This document shows positions 28,553 through 37,949 of a stretch of DNA of 64,000 bases, piece by piece; position 1 is the stretch's first letter; each line of letters starts with the position of its first letter. The stretch comes from Betaproteobacteria bacterium (GTDB lineage Bacteria > Pseudomonadota > Gammaproteobacteria > Burkholderiales > Thiobacillaceae), in contig JACRAU010000031.1 of NCBI GenBank assembly GCA_016234655.1, positions 62,001 to 126,000 of the forward strand. Reading direction: 5' to 3'. Both the position numbers and the translations under genes were made by a program. Under the pieces are notes generated by a model. That model made no database searches, had not been told where the DNA came from, and saw only the letters and a list, made by a program, of their open reading frames with translations.

Positions 28553-29557
28553 TCAAGCAGCCTGGAAGCTGAAGGCATCGGAGAAGAACTCGTCCTCCGG
28601 CAAGCCGTGGCCGAGGCAGGCCTTGCGCGCCGCGTCGACCATGGCCGGCGAGCCGCAGGCATAGACCTGGTAGCCGGACAGGTCGGCGAAGTCGGCCAGC
28701 ACCGCGTCCTGGACATAGCCGGTGCGGCCGGCCCAGTCGGCCGTTGCTTGCGACAGCACCGGGATGAAGCTGAAGTTGCCGTATTTTTGCTGCCATTGGC
28801 TGGCCACGTTCGCCAGGTACATGTCTTGCAGCTTGCGCGCGCCCCAATACAACACCAGCGGCCGGTCGACCTCGTGATGGAAGGCGTGGTTCAGGATGCT
28901 CTTGATCGGCGCGAAGCCGGTGCCGGTGGCGAGGAAGATCGCCGGCTTGTCCGACTCGCGCAGGAAGAAGCTGCCGAGCGGGCCGTTGATGCGCATGATG
29001 TCCTTCACCTGCATGGTGTTGAACACATGCTCGGTGAATTCGCCGCCGGCGACGTGGCGCACGTGCAGCTCCAGCAGCGCATCCTCTTCCGGCGCGTTGG
29101 CCAGCGAGAAGCTGCGCCGCTTGCCGTCTTTGAGCAGGAAGTCGATGTACTGGCCGGGCAGGAACTGCAGGCGTTCGTTGCTCGGCAGCTTGAGGAAGAG
29201 CTGCATCACGTCGTCGGCCAGGCGCTCCATGCGCTCGATCCGGCAGGGCAGGGTCTTGACCGGGATGTCCTTGGCCGCGCCGACCTCCTTGGCCTCGATC
29301 ACCAGGTCGCTCTTCGGCTTGGCCGAGCAGAACAGGGCCAGGCCGCGGTGCTTGTCGTCGTCGCTCAGGCTGCCGGGCTGGATGTCGCCGTATTCGACCT
29401 GGCCCGCCAATAGCTTGCCCTTGCAGGCGCCGCAGGCGCCGTTGCGGCAGCCATAGGGCAGGGCGAAGCCGGCGTCGAGCGCGGCGGATAGCACGGTTTG
29501 ATCGGCCTCCACGGTAAACTTGTGGCCACTGGGCTGAATGGTCACTTCAAACGACAT
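28553..29557 (-). CDS. 2Fe-2S ferredoxin-NAD(P)H reductase (CDP-glucoseen-reductase-like)
   Basis: 334 residues. A plant-type 2Fe-2S domain comes first (CRNGACGACKG with the fourth Cys in LALFCSAKP), then an FAD-binding domain with RRSFSLANAP and an NAD(P)-binding domain with FLATGTGFAPIKS, YWGARKLQDMY and YACGSPAMVDAA. The order matches AscD/Fre-like and oxygenase reductase components. No oxygenase partner is nearby and no sugar cluster, so the glucoseen label is only historical. Divergent from the epimerase gene by 32 nt. Confidence 0.88.
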   Translation of the reverse strand: MSFEVTIQPSGHKFTVEADQTVLSAALDAGFALPYGCRNGACGACKGKLLAGQVEYGDIQPGSLSDDDKHRGLALFCSAKPKSDLVIEAKEVGAAKDIPVKTLPCRIERMERLADDVMQLFLKLPSNERLQFLPGQYIDFLLKDGKRRSFSLANAPEEDALLELHVRHVAGGEFTEHVFNTMQVKDIMRINGPLGSFFLRESDKPAIFLATGTGFAPIKSILNHAFHHEVDRPLVLYWGARKLQDMYLANVASQWQQKYGNFSFIPVLSQATADWAGRTGYVQDAVLADFADLSGYQVYACGSPAMVDAARKACLGHGLPEDEFFSDAFSFQAA

Positions 29558-29589
29558 GCCGAAATCCTCACGAAAGACCTAAAAATTCA

Positions 29590-30450
29590 ATGCTGCGCAT
29601 ACTCATCATCGGCTGCGGCGACATCGGCCTGCGCATCGCCAAACAACTGCAAGGCCGGGCGCGGCTGTATGCCTTGAGCCGCTCGCCCGACGGCCGCGCC
29701 GCGCTGCGCGCTGCCGGCATCACGCCGATTGCCGGCGATCTGGACGACCGCCGCAGCCTCCAGCGCATCGCCGGCCTGGCCGATTGGGTGCTGCATCTGG
29801 CGCCGCCGCCCGGCGAAGGGGCCGACGATCCGCGTACCGCGCGGCTGCTGGCGGCCTTGGGGCGGGGCAGTCTACCACGGGCCTTGAGCTACATCAGCAC
29901 CACCGGGGTCTATGGCGACTGCGCCGGCGAGCTCGTCGCCGAGACCCGGCCGGCGCGGCCGCGCAATGCCCGGGCCAAGCGCCGCGTCGCGGCCGAACGC
30001 CGCTTGCGCGCCTGGGGCATGGGCAGCGGCGTGCGGGTCGGCATCCTGCGCGCGCCCGGCATCTATGCCGCCGGCCGCCTGCCCGAGGAGCGGGTGCGCA
30101 AGGGCCTGCCGGCCCTGCTGCCGGACGAGGACATCTACACCAACCACATCCATGCCGAAGACTTGGCGCGCCTGTGCGTTGCCGCCTTGTTCCGCAGCCG
30201 GCCCAATCGGGTTTATAACGCGGTCGACGACAGCGGGCACAAGATGGGCGATTGGTTCGATCGGGTGGCCGACCATCTGGGCCTGCCGCGTCCGCCGCGC
30301 CTGCCGCGGGCCGAGGTCGAGGCGGCGGTGACGCCGGCCATGCGCAGCTTCCTGGCCGAATCGCGCCGCTTGTCGAACCGGCGCATCAAGCGCGAATTGC
30401 GTTTCCGTCTGCACTATCCCACGGTGCACGAGGGCTTGTCGGGGCCATAA
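29590..30450 (+). CDS. NAD-dependent epimerase/dehydratase-like (extended SDR, YeeZ type)
   Basis: 286 residues. Rossmann start ILIIGCGDIGLRIAKQL (GxxGxxG form), then the YISTTGVYGDCAG segment where the catalytic Tyr is expected, IYTNHIHAEDLA and RVYNAVDDSGHKMGDWFDR, all typical for YeeZ-like SDRs. Substrate unknown. The ATG has no clear Shine-Dalgarno in the 32-nt divergent gap. It precedes yqgE on the same strand. Confidence 0.85.
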   Translation: MLRILIIGCGDIGLRIAKQLQGRARLYALSRSPDGRAALRAAGITPIAGDLDDRRSLQRIAGLADWVLHLAPPPGEGADDPRTARLLAALGRGSLPRALSYISTTGVYGDCAGELVAETRPARPRNARAKRRVAAERRLRAWGMGSGVRVGILRAPGIYAAGRLPEERVRKGLPALLPDEDIYTNHIHAEDLARLCVAALFRSRPNRVYNAVDDSGHKMGDWFDRVADHLGLPRPPRLPRAEVEAAVTPAMRSFLAESRRLSNRRIKRELRFRLHYPTVHEGLSGP

Positions 30451-30525
30451 GGGGCAAGATGGACATCGAGGTTTCGCGGCGATGCCGGCGGGGATTACAA
30501 TGAACAAAAGGACAACTCGCCGACC

Positions 30526-31086
30526 ATGGAAAACGCCAACTTCATCGACCACTTTCTGATCGCCATGCCGAACATGGGGGACTCCAATTTCGCCGGCACG
30601 CTGACCTATGTTTGCGATCACGGCGAACAAGGGGCTTTGGGCGTGGTGGTGAACCGGCCCATCGACCTGTCGCTGGAAAAATTGTTCGAGCAGATCGGCC
30701 TGAGCCTGGACGACGAGCGGATCAAGGACGACCCGGTCTATTACGGCGGCCCGGTGCAGATGGAACGCGGTTTCGTGCTGCACCGCCCGATCGGCGAATG
30801 GGGTTCCACCCTGTCGGTGCATGACCGGGTCGGCCTGACTACCTCGAAGGACATCCTGGAGGCGACCGCCCGCCACGAGGGGCCGGAGCAGATCATCGTC
30901 ACCCTGGGCTATGCCGGCTGGGCGCCGGGCCAGCTGGAGGAAGAGATCAAGCAGAACGCTTGGCTCACCGTGCCGGCCGACCCCGAGGTGATCTTCGGTC
31001 TGCCGCCGGAAGAGCGCTTGTCGGCGGCCATGCATATCCTCGGCATCGACATGTCGATGCTTTCAGAGGAAGCAGGGCACGCTTGA
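30526..31086 (+). CDS. YqgE/AlgH-family protein
   Basis: 186 residues: N-terminal [20 protein letters not shown], the [15 protein letters not shown] loop, [15 protein letters not shown], and [20 protein letters not shown], all hallmarks of the family. Molecular function is unresolved (named from alginate regulation in Pseudomonas). Heads the yqgE-ruvX-pyr run found across betaproteobacteria; its stop overlaps the ruvX start. Confidence 0.95.
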   Translation: MENANFIDHFLIAMPNMGDSNFAGTLTYVCDHGEQGALGVVVNRPIDLSLEKLFEQIGLSLDDERIKDDPVYYGGPVQMERGFVLHRPIGEWGSTLSVHDRVGLTTSKDILEATARHEGPEQIIVTLGYAGWAPGQLEEEIKQNAWLTVPADPEVIFGLPPEERLSAAMHILGIDMSMLSEEAGHA

Positions 31087-31529
31087 TGATGCAGGTGCGG
31101 CGCGGTAGCGTGCTCGCCTTCGACTTCGGCACCAAGCGCATCGGCGTCGCCATGGGCGAATGGGAGACCGGCTTGGCCCATGCCTTGGAGACCATCGCCG
31201 AGGAGGCCAACGCGCCGCGCTTCGAGCGTATCGGTGCCTTGCTCGTCGAATGGCGGCCGGTCGAGTTGGTGGTGGGGCTGCCGCTCAGCCTCGAAGGCGC
31301 GGAGCACGAGTTGACCAAGCGCTGCCGCCGCTTCGCCAACCAGCTCCATGGCCGCTTCGGCCTGCCGGTGCACCTGATCGACGAGCGGCTGACCTCGGTC
31401 GAAGCCGAGGCCAGGCTGGCCGAGATGGGCATCCGTGGCGAGCGCCGCCGCGCATTGACCGACAGCCTGGCGGCGGAACAAATTCTTCAGGACTATTTTT
31501 CACACCATGCCACTACCCGCACCGAATGA
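31086..31529 (+). CDS. ruvX: Putative pre-16S rRNA nuclease / Holliday resolvase RuvX (YqgF)
   Basis: 147 residues from ATG 31086 (a second ATG follows at once). RNase H-like fold: SVLAFDFGTKRIGVA with the first catalytic Asp, VVGLPLSLEGAE, LIDERLTSVEAEA with the Glu, and DSLAAEQILQDYF with the last Asp. Acts in 5' end maturation of 16S rRNA in E. coli. Overlaps yqgE by 1 nt and pyrR by 23 nt. Confidence 0.95.
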   Translation: MMQVRRGSVLAFDFGTKRIGVAMGEWETGLAHALETIAEEANAPRFERIGALLVEWRPVELVVGLPLSLEGAEHELTKRCRRFANQLHGRFGLPVHLIDERLTSVEAEARLAEMGIRGERRRALTDSLAAEQILQDYFSHHATTRTE

Positions 31530-32001
31530 ACTGATAGACCGGCTGGCCGAGCAGATTCGGCCCACGCTGACCCCGGATTGTGCCCTGATCGGCATCCACA
31601 CCGGCGGCGTCTGGGTCATGGAAGAACTGGCCCGGCGCCTGGGCGGCGAGCTGCCTTGCGGTAGCTTGGACATCGCCTTCTATCGCGACGATTTCTCCCG
31701 CATCGGCCTGCACCCGGTGGTGAAGCCGTCGCACATCGGTTTCGACATCGAGGGCCGGCGCCTCCTGCTGGTCGACGATGTCTTGTATACTGGCCGCACA
31801 GTGCGCGCGGCCATGAACCAACTATTCGACTATGGGCGTCCCGCGGCCATCCGGCTTGCAGTGCTGGTGGATCGGGGGGGCCGTGAATTGCCGATCTGTC
31901 CCGATTTCTCCGGTTATAAATTCGACCTCGCCGACGACCGGCACCTCTCGCTGACCCGAGACGCCGCCGGCGCCTTGGGCTTCGTGCAGGGGGCGGCATG
32001 A
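31507..32001 (+). CDS. pyrR: PyrR bifunctional regulator / uracil phosphoribosyltransferase
   Basis: 164 residues. PRPP-binding motif [17 protein letters not shown] is intact, with the [15 protein letters not shown] and [12 protein letters not shown] segments of the PyrR family. In Firmicutes PyrR binds pyr mRNA; here no leader hairpin can precede pyrB because pyrR overlaps ruvX (23 nt) and pyrB (4 nt), so it more likely acts as enzyme or in another mode of control. Confidence 0.93.
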   Translation: MPLPAPNELIDRLAEQIRPTLTPDCALIGIHTGGVWVMEELARRLGGELPCGSLDIAFYRDDFSRIGLHPVVKPSHIGFDIEGRRLLLVDDVLYTGRTVRAAMNQLFDYGRPAAIRLAVLVDRGGRELPICPDFSGYKFDLADDRHLSLTRDAAGALGFVQGAA

Positions 32002-32948
32002 GCCCGAATATCCAGCTCAACGAAGACGGCAGCCTGCGCCACCTGCTCAGCCTGGACGGCCTGCCCGCCCGCATCCTGACCCAGATACTCGACACCGCCG
32101 ACGGTTTCCTGTCGGTGACCGAGCAGGAGGTGAAGAAGGTGCCGCTGCTGCGCGGCAAGGCCATCTTCAACCTGTTCTTCGAGCCCTCCACCCGCACCCG
32201 CACCACCTTCGAGATCGCCGCCAAGCGCTTGTCGGCCGACGTGGTCAACCTCAACATCTCGGCCTCGTCGCAGAGCAAGGGCGAGACCCTGCTCGACACC
32301 GTGGCCAACCTCTCGGCCATGCACGCCGATATGTTCATCGTGCGCCATAGCTCGGCCGGCGCCGCGCACCTGATCGCGCGCAACGTGGCCGACCATATTC
32401 GAGTGATGAACGCCGGCGACGGCCGCCACGCCCACCCGACCCAAGGCCTACTCGACATGTTCACCATCCGCCATTTCAAGGGCGGTTTTCACAACCTGCG
32501 CATCGCCATCGTCGGCGACATCCTGCATTCGCGCGTGGCGCGCTCGCAGATCAACGCCCTGACCACCCTGGGCTGCCCGGAACTGCGCGTGGTGGCGCCC
32601 AAGACTCTGCTGCCGCACGATGTCGAAGGCATGGGCGTGCACGTCCACCATCGGCTGGAGGACGGCATCAAGGATGTCGACGTGGTGATGATGCTGCGCC
32701 TGCAGAACGAGCGCATGCAGGGCGCGCTGCTGCCGAGTCCGCAGGAATATTTCAAATACTGGGGCCTGACCCCGGACAAGTTGAAACTGGCCAAGCCCGA
32801 CGCCATCGTCATGCACCCCGGCCCGATGAACCGCGGGGTCGAGATCGACTCCGACGTGGCCGACGGCAAGCAGTCGGTCATCCTGCCCCAGGTCACCTAC
32901 GGCATCGCGGTGCGCATGGCGGTGATGAGCATCCTGGCGGGTAATTGA
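31998..32948 (+). CDS. pyrB: Aspartate carbamoyltransferase catalytic chain PyrB
   Basis: 316 residues. Makes carbamoyl aspartate in pyrimidine synthesis. The carbamoyl-phosphate loop [17 protein letters not shown], the [15 protein letters not shown] loop, [15 protein letters not shown] and [12 protein letters not shown] are all present. Pseudomonas-type ATCases form dodecamers with an inactive PyrC' subunit, and such a gene follows directly. No pyrI is present. Confidence 0.97.
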   Translation: MSPNIQLNEDGSLRHLLSLDGLPARILTQILDTADGFLSVTEQEVKKVPLLRGKAIFNLFFEPSTRTRTTFEIAAKRLSADVVNLNISASSQSKGETLLDTVANLSAMHADMFIVRHSSAGAAHLIARNVADHIRVMNAGDGRHAHPTQGLLDMFTIRHFKGGFHNLRIAIVGDILHSRVARSQINALTTLGCPELRVVAPKTLLPHDVEGMGVHVHHRLEDGIKDVDVVMMLRLQNERMQGALLPSPQEYFKYWGLTPDKLKLAKPDAIVMHPGPMNRGVEIDSDVADGKQSVILPQVTYGIAVRMAVMSILAGN

Positions 32949-32950
32949 CC

Positions 32951-34240
32951 ATGAAAATACAAATCAAGAATGGCCGCCTGATCGACCCGAAAAACGGCAT
33001 CGACGCCCAGCAGGATATCTATATCGCGGCCGGCGACATCGTCGGCATCGGCAACGCGCCGGCCGATTTCCATGCCAACCGGGTGATCGACGCGACCGGC
33101 CTGGTGGTCTGCCCGGGCCTGGTCGACCTGTCCGCGCGGCTGCGCGAGCCGGGCTTCGAATACATGGCGACGCTGGAGTCCGAGATGCGCGCAGCCGCCG
33201 CCGGCGGCGTGACTAGCCTATCTTGCCCGCCCGACACCGACCCGCCGCTGGACGAGCCGGGCTTGGTCGAGATGCTGAAATTCCGCGCCAAGAGCATGCC
33301 GGGGCCGCGCGTCTACCCGGTCGGCGCGCTGACCTGGAAGCTCAAGGGCGAGCGCATCACCGAGATGGCCGAACTGCACGAGGCCGGCTGCGTGGCCTTC
33401 AGCCAGGCAGACACGCCCATCCTCGATACCCTGGTGCTGATGCGCGCGATGGAATATGCCGCGACCTTCGGCTTCCCGGTCTGGCTGCGGCCGCGCGATG
33501 CCCATCTGGTCAAGGACGGCGTCGCCCACGACGGCGCGGTGGCCGCCCGGCTCGGCCTGCCGCCGATCCCGGTCGCCTCGGAGACCGTGGCGCTCGCCAC
33601 CATCGTCCTGTTGATGAAGGCCACCGGCGCGCGCGTGCATGTCTGTCGGCTGTCGAGTGCCGAGGCCATCGCCATGGTGCGCCAGGCAAAATCGGACGGT
33701 CTGCCGATCAGTTGCGACATCAACGTCCACCACTTGCACCTGACCGAATTGGACGTGGCCGACTTCAACCCGAATTGCCACCTCTACCCGCCCTTCCGCA
33801 GCCAGCGCGACCGCGATGCGATTCGCGCCGCCGTCGCCGACGGCACCATCGACGCGATCTGCTCCGACCATGCGCCGGTCGACGACGATGCCAAGGAGCT
33901 GCCGTTCCAAGAGGCCGAACCGGGCGCGACCGGACTCGAGCTGTTGCTGCCCTTGACCCTGCGTTGGGCCAAGGAGCAGCGATGCGGCCTGGGCCAGGCA
34001 GTGGACCTGATCACCCGCCGCCCGGCCGAGTTGCTCGGCATCGAGGCCGGCCAGCTCGGCGTCGGCGCCCCGGCCGACCTCTGTCTGTTCGACCCCGAGG
34101 CCTGGTGGCAGGTCACCCGCAAGAGCCTGCACAGTCTGGGCAAGAACAGCCCCTTCCTGGGCATGGAGTTGCAAGGCCAGGTGCGCTACACCATCATCGA
34201 CGGGCATGTCGACTTTGAGCGTAACCACAACAACGCCTAA
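32951..34240 (+). CDS. pyrX: Inactive dihydroorotase-like subunit PyrC' (PyrX)
   Basis: 429 residues from ATG 32951. Overall dihydroorotase fold with the family DHAPVD segment, but the metal-binding HxH after the first strands is lost: the sequence is CPGLVDLSARLREPGF where active enzymes have D-x-H-x-H-x-REPG. The later His-containing HLSTA-like segment reads CRLSSAEA. This is the pattern of the non-catalytic PyrC' that scaffolds PyrB in Pseudomonas-like ATCase; a real dihydroorotase must lie elsewhere. Two nt after the pyrB stop; overlaps the next gene by 35 nt. Confidence 0.92.
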   Translation: MKIQIKNGRLIDPKNGIDAQQDIYIAAGDIVGIGNAPADFHANRVIDATGLVVCPGLVDLSARLREPGFEYMATLESEMRAAAAGGVTSLSCPPDTDPPLDEPGLVEMLKFRAKSMPGPRVYPVGALTWKLKGERITEMAELHEAGCVAFSQADTPILDTLVLMRAMEYAATFGFPVWLRPRDAHLVKDGVAHDGAVAARLGLPPIPVASETVALATIVLLMKATGARVHVCRLSSAEAIAMVRQAKSDGLPISCDINVHHLHLTELDVADFNPNCHLYPPFRSQRDRDAIRAAVADGTIDAICSDHAPVDDDAKELPFQEAEPGATGLELLLPLTLRWAKEQRCGLGQAVDLITRRPAELLGIEAGQLGVGAPADLCLFDPEAWWQVTRKSLHSLGKNSPFLGMELQGQVRYTIIDGHVDFERNHNNA

Positions 34241-36764
34241 ACGGCCGCGTCGCGCGCGCGCCAAGAAGGCCACGGTGTTGCCGGTGGCCGTCGACGACGG
34301 CGCGCCGGCGCCGCTGGCCGCCGACCGGCTTTACGGCCGCTGCGACCTCAAGCAACTGAAATTCAAGACCACGGCCGACTTGCCCGACCTGCCCGGCATC
34401 CTCGGCCAGGAGCGTGCGATCGAGGCGGCCGGCTTCGGTCTGGCCATCCGGCGCGAGGGCTATAACCTGTTCGTCATGGGCACACCCGGCACCGGCAAGC
34501 GCGGCCTGGTGACGCGCCTGTTGGAGAAGGCGGCGGCCGAGGGCGCAGTGCCGGGCGACTGGGTCTACGTCCACGACTTCGAGCAGCCGCACAAGCCCCG
34601 CGCCATGAGCCTGCCTGCCGGGCGCGGCAAGGAACTCAAGGTCGACATGCAGCGCTTGATCGAGGACCTGCTCACCGCGATCCCCGCCTTGTTCGAGAGC
34701 GACGAATACCGCTCGCGCGTCGACCAGATCGACAACGAATTCACCGAGCGCGAGGCGGCGGCCTTGCGCGAACTGGGCGGCGAGGCGGAAAAACAGGGCA
34801 TCGCCCTGCTGCGTACCCCCACTGGTTTCGGCCTGGCGCCGGAGAAGAACGGCGAGGTCATCTCCCCCGATGAGTTCGAGAAGTTGTCGGACAAGGAAAA
34901 ACGGCGCATCGCGCTCGTGCTGGAAGACCTGCACGAGCGTCTGCACAAGATCGTCCGCCAGGCGCCGCAGTGGCTGCGGGAAAAGAAGGAGCGCATCCGC
35001 GCGCTGAGCCGCGAGTTCTCGATGCTCGCGGTGTCGCACCAGATCGGCGACTTGCAAGATAAGTACCGTGATCTGGCCGAGGTCTGCGCCTACCTCGAAG
35101 CAGTGCAGAAGGACCTGGTCGACAGCGCCGACGAGCTGCGCAAATCGCAAGAGGGGCCGGTCCAGGTCATGGGCATCACGCTCAGCGCGCAGCCGAGCTT
35201 CCGTCGTTATCAGGTCAATCTACTGATCGACAACGGCGCGACCCAAGGCGCACCGGTGGTCTGGCCCGACCACCCGAGTTACCCGAATCTGGTCGGGCGC
35301 ATCGAGCATATCGAGCACCTGGGCGCGCTGGTCACCGATTTCAGCCTGATCAAGCCGGGCGCGATGCTCCAAGCCAGCGGCGGCTATCTGGTGCTCGACG
35401 CGCACAAGCTGCTGACCCAGCCTTACGCCTACGAGGCCTTGAAGCGGGCCTTGCGTTCGCGCCAGGTGCGCATCGACAGCCTGGGCCAGATGCTTGGCCT
35501 GGCCCACACCGTGTCGTTGGAACCGCAGCCGATCCCGATCGACCTGAAGGTCGTGCTGCTGGGCGAGCGCCTGCTCTACTACCTGCTGTACGAATACGAC
35601 CCAGAGTTCCGCGAGCTGTTCAAGGTGGTCGCCGATTTCGACGACGAGATGCCGCGCAACGACGAATCGGTACAGCGCTATTGCCGCTTGATCGCGACCT
35701 TGGGCCGCAAGGAGGGCCTGTTGCCCTTCGATCGCGCGGCCTGTGCCCGCCTGGTCGAGCAGGCCGCGCGCGAGGCCGACGATGCCGAGCGGCTGTCGAG
35801 CAACATCCAGGGCCTGCTCGACCTGATGCGCGAGGCCGACCACTTGGCGCGGATCGAATTGCACGACGGCGTCGGCGCCGGCTTGGTCCAGGCCGCGCTC
35901 GACGCGCGCGAACGGCGCGCCGGCCGTATCCGCGAGCGCCTGCAAGAACACATCCTGCGCGAGACCATCAACGTGCAGACCAGCGGCGATTGGGTGGGCC
36001 AGATCAACGGCCTGTCGGTGATCATGCTCGGCGACAGCCGCTTCGCGCACCCGACCCGCATCACCGCGACGGTACGGCTGGGCGAGGGCGAGGTGATCGA
36101 CATTGAGCGCGAGGTCAACCTGGGCGGCGCTTTGCACTCCAAGGGCGTGCTGACCTTGAGCGCCTTCCTGGCCGCGCGCTACGCCAATGCCATGCCGCTG
36201 TCGCTGTCCGCTAGCCTGGCCTTCGAGCAGACCTACGGCATGGTCGAGGGCGATTCCGCCTCCATGGCCGAGTTGTGCGCGCTGTTGTCCGCGCTCGGCG
36301 ACGTGCCGATCAAGCAGTCCATCGCGATGACCGGATCGGTCGATCAGTACGGCCACATGCAGGCCATCGGCGCGGTGAACGAAAAGATCGAGGGCTTCTT
36401 CGACATCTGCCGCGCGCGCGGCCTCGACGGCAGCCATGGCGTGGTCATTCCTCGGGCCAACGTCAAACACCTGATGCTGCGCGGCGACGTGGTGGATGCC
36501 TGTGGCAAGGGCCGGTTCCATATCTGGCCGGTGGACAACGTCGACGAGGCCATGGCCTTGCTGACCGGCCTGCCCGCCGGCCTGCCGGACGCCGAAGGCG
36601 TGGTGCCTGAAGGCTCGGTCAATTATCTGGTCGCTTCCCGCTTGATCCAGTTCTCGACGCTGCGTCAGGTCTATGCCGGCAAGGCCGCGTCGACCAGGAA
36701 AACCGGCAGCCGAGCCAGGCCGAAGAAGCGTGCCGCCGCTCCCGCCAAGAAGCGTGGCACTTGA
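34206..36764 (+). CDS. Lon-like AAA+ protease (LonH/YcbZ type)
   Basis: 852 residues. Substrate domain and AAA+ module with Walker A GTPGTGKRGLVTRLL (near 96) and a long coiled insertion (about 170-310), then a C-terminal Lon protease domain with the Ser-Lys dyad: Ser in EGDSASMAELCALLS and Lys in AVNEKIEGFFD. This order fits the Lon-related family of E. coli YcbZ, not LonA. An extra basic tail (STRKTGSRARPKKRAAAPAKKRG) ends the protein and resembles a nucleic-acid-binding tail. Start ATG 34206 lies inside the 3' end of pyrX (35-nt overlap). Confidence 0.9.
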   Translation: MSTLSVTTTTPKRPRRARAKKATVLPVAVDDGAPAPLAADRLYGRCDLKQLKFKTTADLPDLPGILGQERAIEAAGFGLAIRREGYNLFVMGTPGTGKRGLVTRLLEKAAAEGAVPGDWVYVHDFEQPHKPRAMSLPAGRGKELKVDMQRLIEDLLTAIPALFESDEYRSRVDQIDNEFTEREAAALRELGGEAEKQGIALLRTPTGFGLAPEKNGEVISPDEFEKLSDKEKRRIALVLEDLHERLHKIVRQAPQWLREKKERIRALSREFSMLAVSHQIGDLQDKYRDLAEVCAYLEAVQKDLVDSADELRKSQEGPVQVMGITLSAQPSFRRYQVNLLIDNGATQGAPVVWPDHPSYPNLVGRIEHIEHLGALVTDFSLIKPGAMLQASGGYLVLDAHKLLTQPYAYEALKRALRSRQVRIDSLGQMLGLAHTVSLEPQPIPIDLKVVLLGERLLYYLLYEYDPEFRELFKVVADFDDEMPRNDESVQRYCRLIATLGRKEGLLPFDRAACARLVEQAAREADDAERLSSNIQGLLDLMREADHLARIELHDGVGAGLVQAALDARERRAGRIRERLQEHILRETINVQTSGDWVGQINGLSVIMLGDSRFAHPTRITATVRLGEGEVIDIEREVNLGGALHSKGVLTLSAFLAARYANAMPLSLSASLAFEQTYGMVEGDSASMAELCALLSALGDVPIKQSIAMTGSVDQYGHMQAIGAVNEKIEGFFDICRARGLDGSHGVVIPRANVKHLMLRGDVVDACGKGRFHIWPVDNVDEAMALLTGLPAGLPDAEGVVPEGSVNYLVASRLIQFSTLRQVYAGKAASTRKTGSRARPKKRAAAPAKKRGT

Positions 36765-37503
36765 TCCCGATATCCGCCGTGTGCTGGTGGCCCTGTCCGG
36801 TATCGAGGGCGAATGGGTCCATCTCGATGCCGCGCTCGATCTGGCCGAGCGCCTGCGGGCGGAGTTGACCGCGCTGTTCGTCGAAGACGCCAACTTATTG
36901 CGGGCCAGTATGTTGCCCTGCGTGCGCGAGATCGGCCGTGCCAGCGCGCAATCGCGCCAACTCGAATTCGCCAGCTTGGAGCGCGGCCTGAAAATGGCGG
37001 CGGCCGAGGCCGAATCGCGCCTGCGCCAGGGGGCCGAGCCGCGCGCCTTGCGCTATTCGTTCCAGGTCATGCGCGGCCGGCCGGTATCGCGATTGCTCGA
37101 CCTGGCCGAGCGCCTGGATGCCGTGCTGCTGGCGCCACCGGCCTGGGAGCAGCGCCGGCCGGCGGCGAGTCGGCCGATTGCGGTTGTTTACGATGCGAGC
37201 GCCGAGGCCGAGCGTGCCCTGGCCCTGGCGGCCGGCCTGGCTCGGGGTGCCGGCTCGCCCTTGCATCTGCTGATCCCCGCCGCCGACGATACGGCCTATC
37301 GCCGGTACTTGGCCCTGGTGCGGGAGCAGGTGGCGGGGCTGGCCTTGAGCGGCGAGCGCATCGTGCCGGACACCGCGCTGGCCGACCGGATCAACCGCCT
37401 CGACGCCGGCTTGCTGGTGCTACACGCAGCCAGCGGTTTCGATGCGACCATGCTGGATCGCCTGCGTAATCGCCTGCGCTGTGACCTGCTGCTCCTGCGA
37501 TAA
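36754..37503 (+). CDS. Universal stress protein-like, two-domain
   Basis: 249 residues from GTG 36754, which lies inside the last codons of the protease gene; the open frame upstream is its shadow, and a later in-frame GTG at 36778 is possible. Residues about 8-115 (RRVLVALSGIEGEWVHLDAALDLAERL) and 140-249 (RPIAVVYDASAEAERALALAAGLA) look like tandem Usp folds, the second degenerate, with no ATP-binding G-2x-G-9x-G motif evident. Likely cytoplasmic stress or signalling adaptor; target unknown. Confidence 0.65.
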   Translation: MALDPDIRRVLVALSGIEGEWVHLDAALDLAERLRAELTALFVEDANLLRASMLPCVREIGRASAQSRQLEFASLERGLKMAAAEAESRLRQGAEPRALRYSFQVMRGRPVSRLLDLAERLDAVLLAPPAWEQRRPAASRPIAVVYDASAEAERALALAAGLARGAGSPLHLLIPAADDTAYRRYLALVREQVAGLALSGERIVPDTALADRINRLDAGLLVLHAASGFDATMLDRLRNRLRCDLLLLR

Positions 37504-37581
37504 AAAATATAGGCTTGCCAAGCGTGCTCGATAGTGCTGATATAAAAACTAAGCAGCGACTTTGTAGCAGGGAGTAGCAGC

Positions 37582-37863
37582 ATGCCGCAGAAGATTCCCG
37601 AGACTCGGCCCGATTATGATAAGACGCGGATCATCGAACGGCCGGATGGATTTTATTGGCTCGATAAGGAATCGAGCGCGCAATACGGACCCTTCACTAC
37701 CTTGTGGGAGGCCGTGCAGGACATGGAATACAGTGCCGAGCCCGAAGTGGAGGTCGACGAAGACCTGCACGAAGTGGAAGAGGAACTGGGCATTTCCGAT
37801 TGGGTCGACCCCGACACCGGCGAACTCGCCGAGGAGACCTTCACGCATCTCGAAGACCACTGA
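37582..37863 (+). CDS. Small acidic protein, 93 aa
   Basis: ATG 37582 has AGGGAG 8 nt upstream. Product: a basic-polar N-terminus with RIIERPDGFYWLDKE and SAQYGPFTTLWEAVQDMEY, then a strongly acidic middle (EPEVEVDEDLHEVEEELG) and DWVDPDTGELAEE. Similar small acidic proteins occur in betaproteobacteria as hypothetical proteins. No membrane or signal segment. Followed by a bidirectional terminator. Confidence 0.7.
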   Translation: MPQKIPETRPDYDKTRIIERPDGFYWLDKESSAQYGPFTTLWEAVQDMEYSAEPEVEVDEDLHEVEEELGISDWVDPDTGELAEETFTHLEDH

Positions 37864-37906
37864 CCCGCTTGTACAGTGGAAGACGCGCCCCACTCGGGCG
37901 CAAATG

Positions 37907-37933
37907 AAAAGGCCGCGCGGTGCGCGGCCTTTT
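37907..37933. terminator. Bidirectional terminator between acidic protein and hpf
   Basis: AAAAGGCCGCGC-GGT-GCGCGGCCTTTT: a 12-bp arm palindrome with A and T runs at both sides. It can end the plus-strand acidic gene (44 nt upstream) and the minus-strand hpf gene (17 nt away). Confidence 0.8.
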
Positions 37934-37949
37934 CTACTTTTGCGAAGGC

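Noticed and set aside
31800..32010. PyrR-binding RNA leader before pyrB
   Set aside because: pyrR and pyrB overlap by 4 nt, so there is no leader room, and no terminator/anti-terminator pair is visible.
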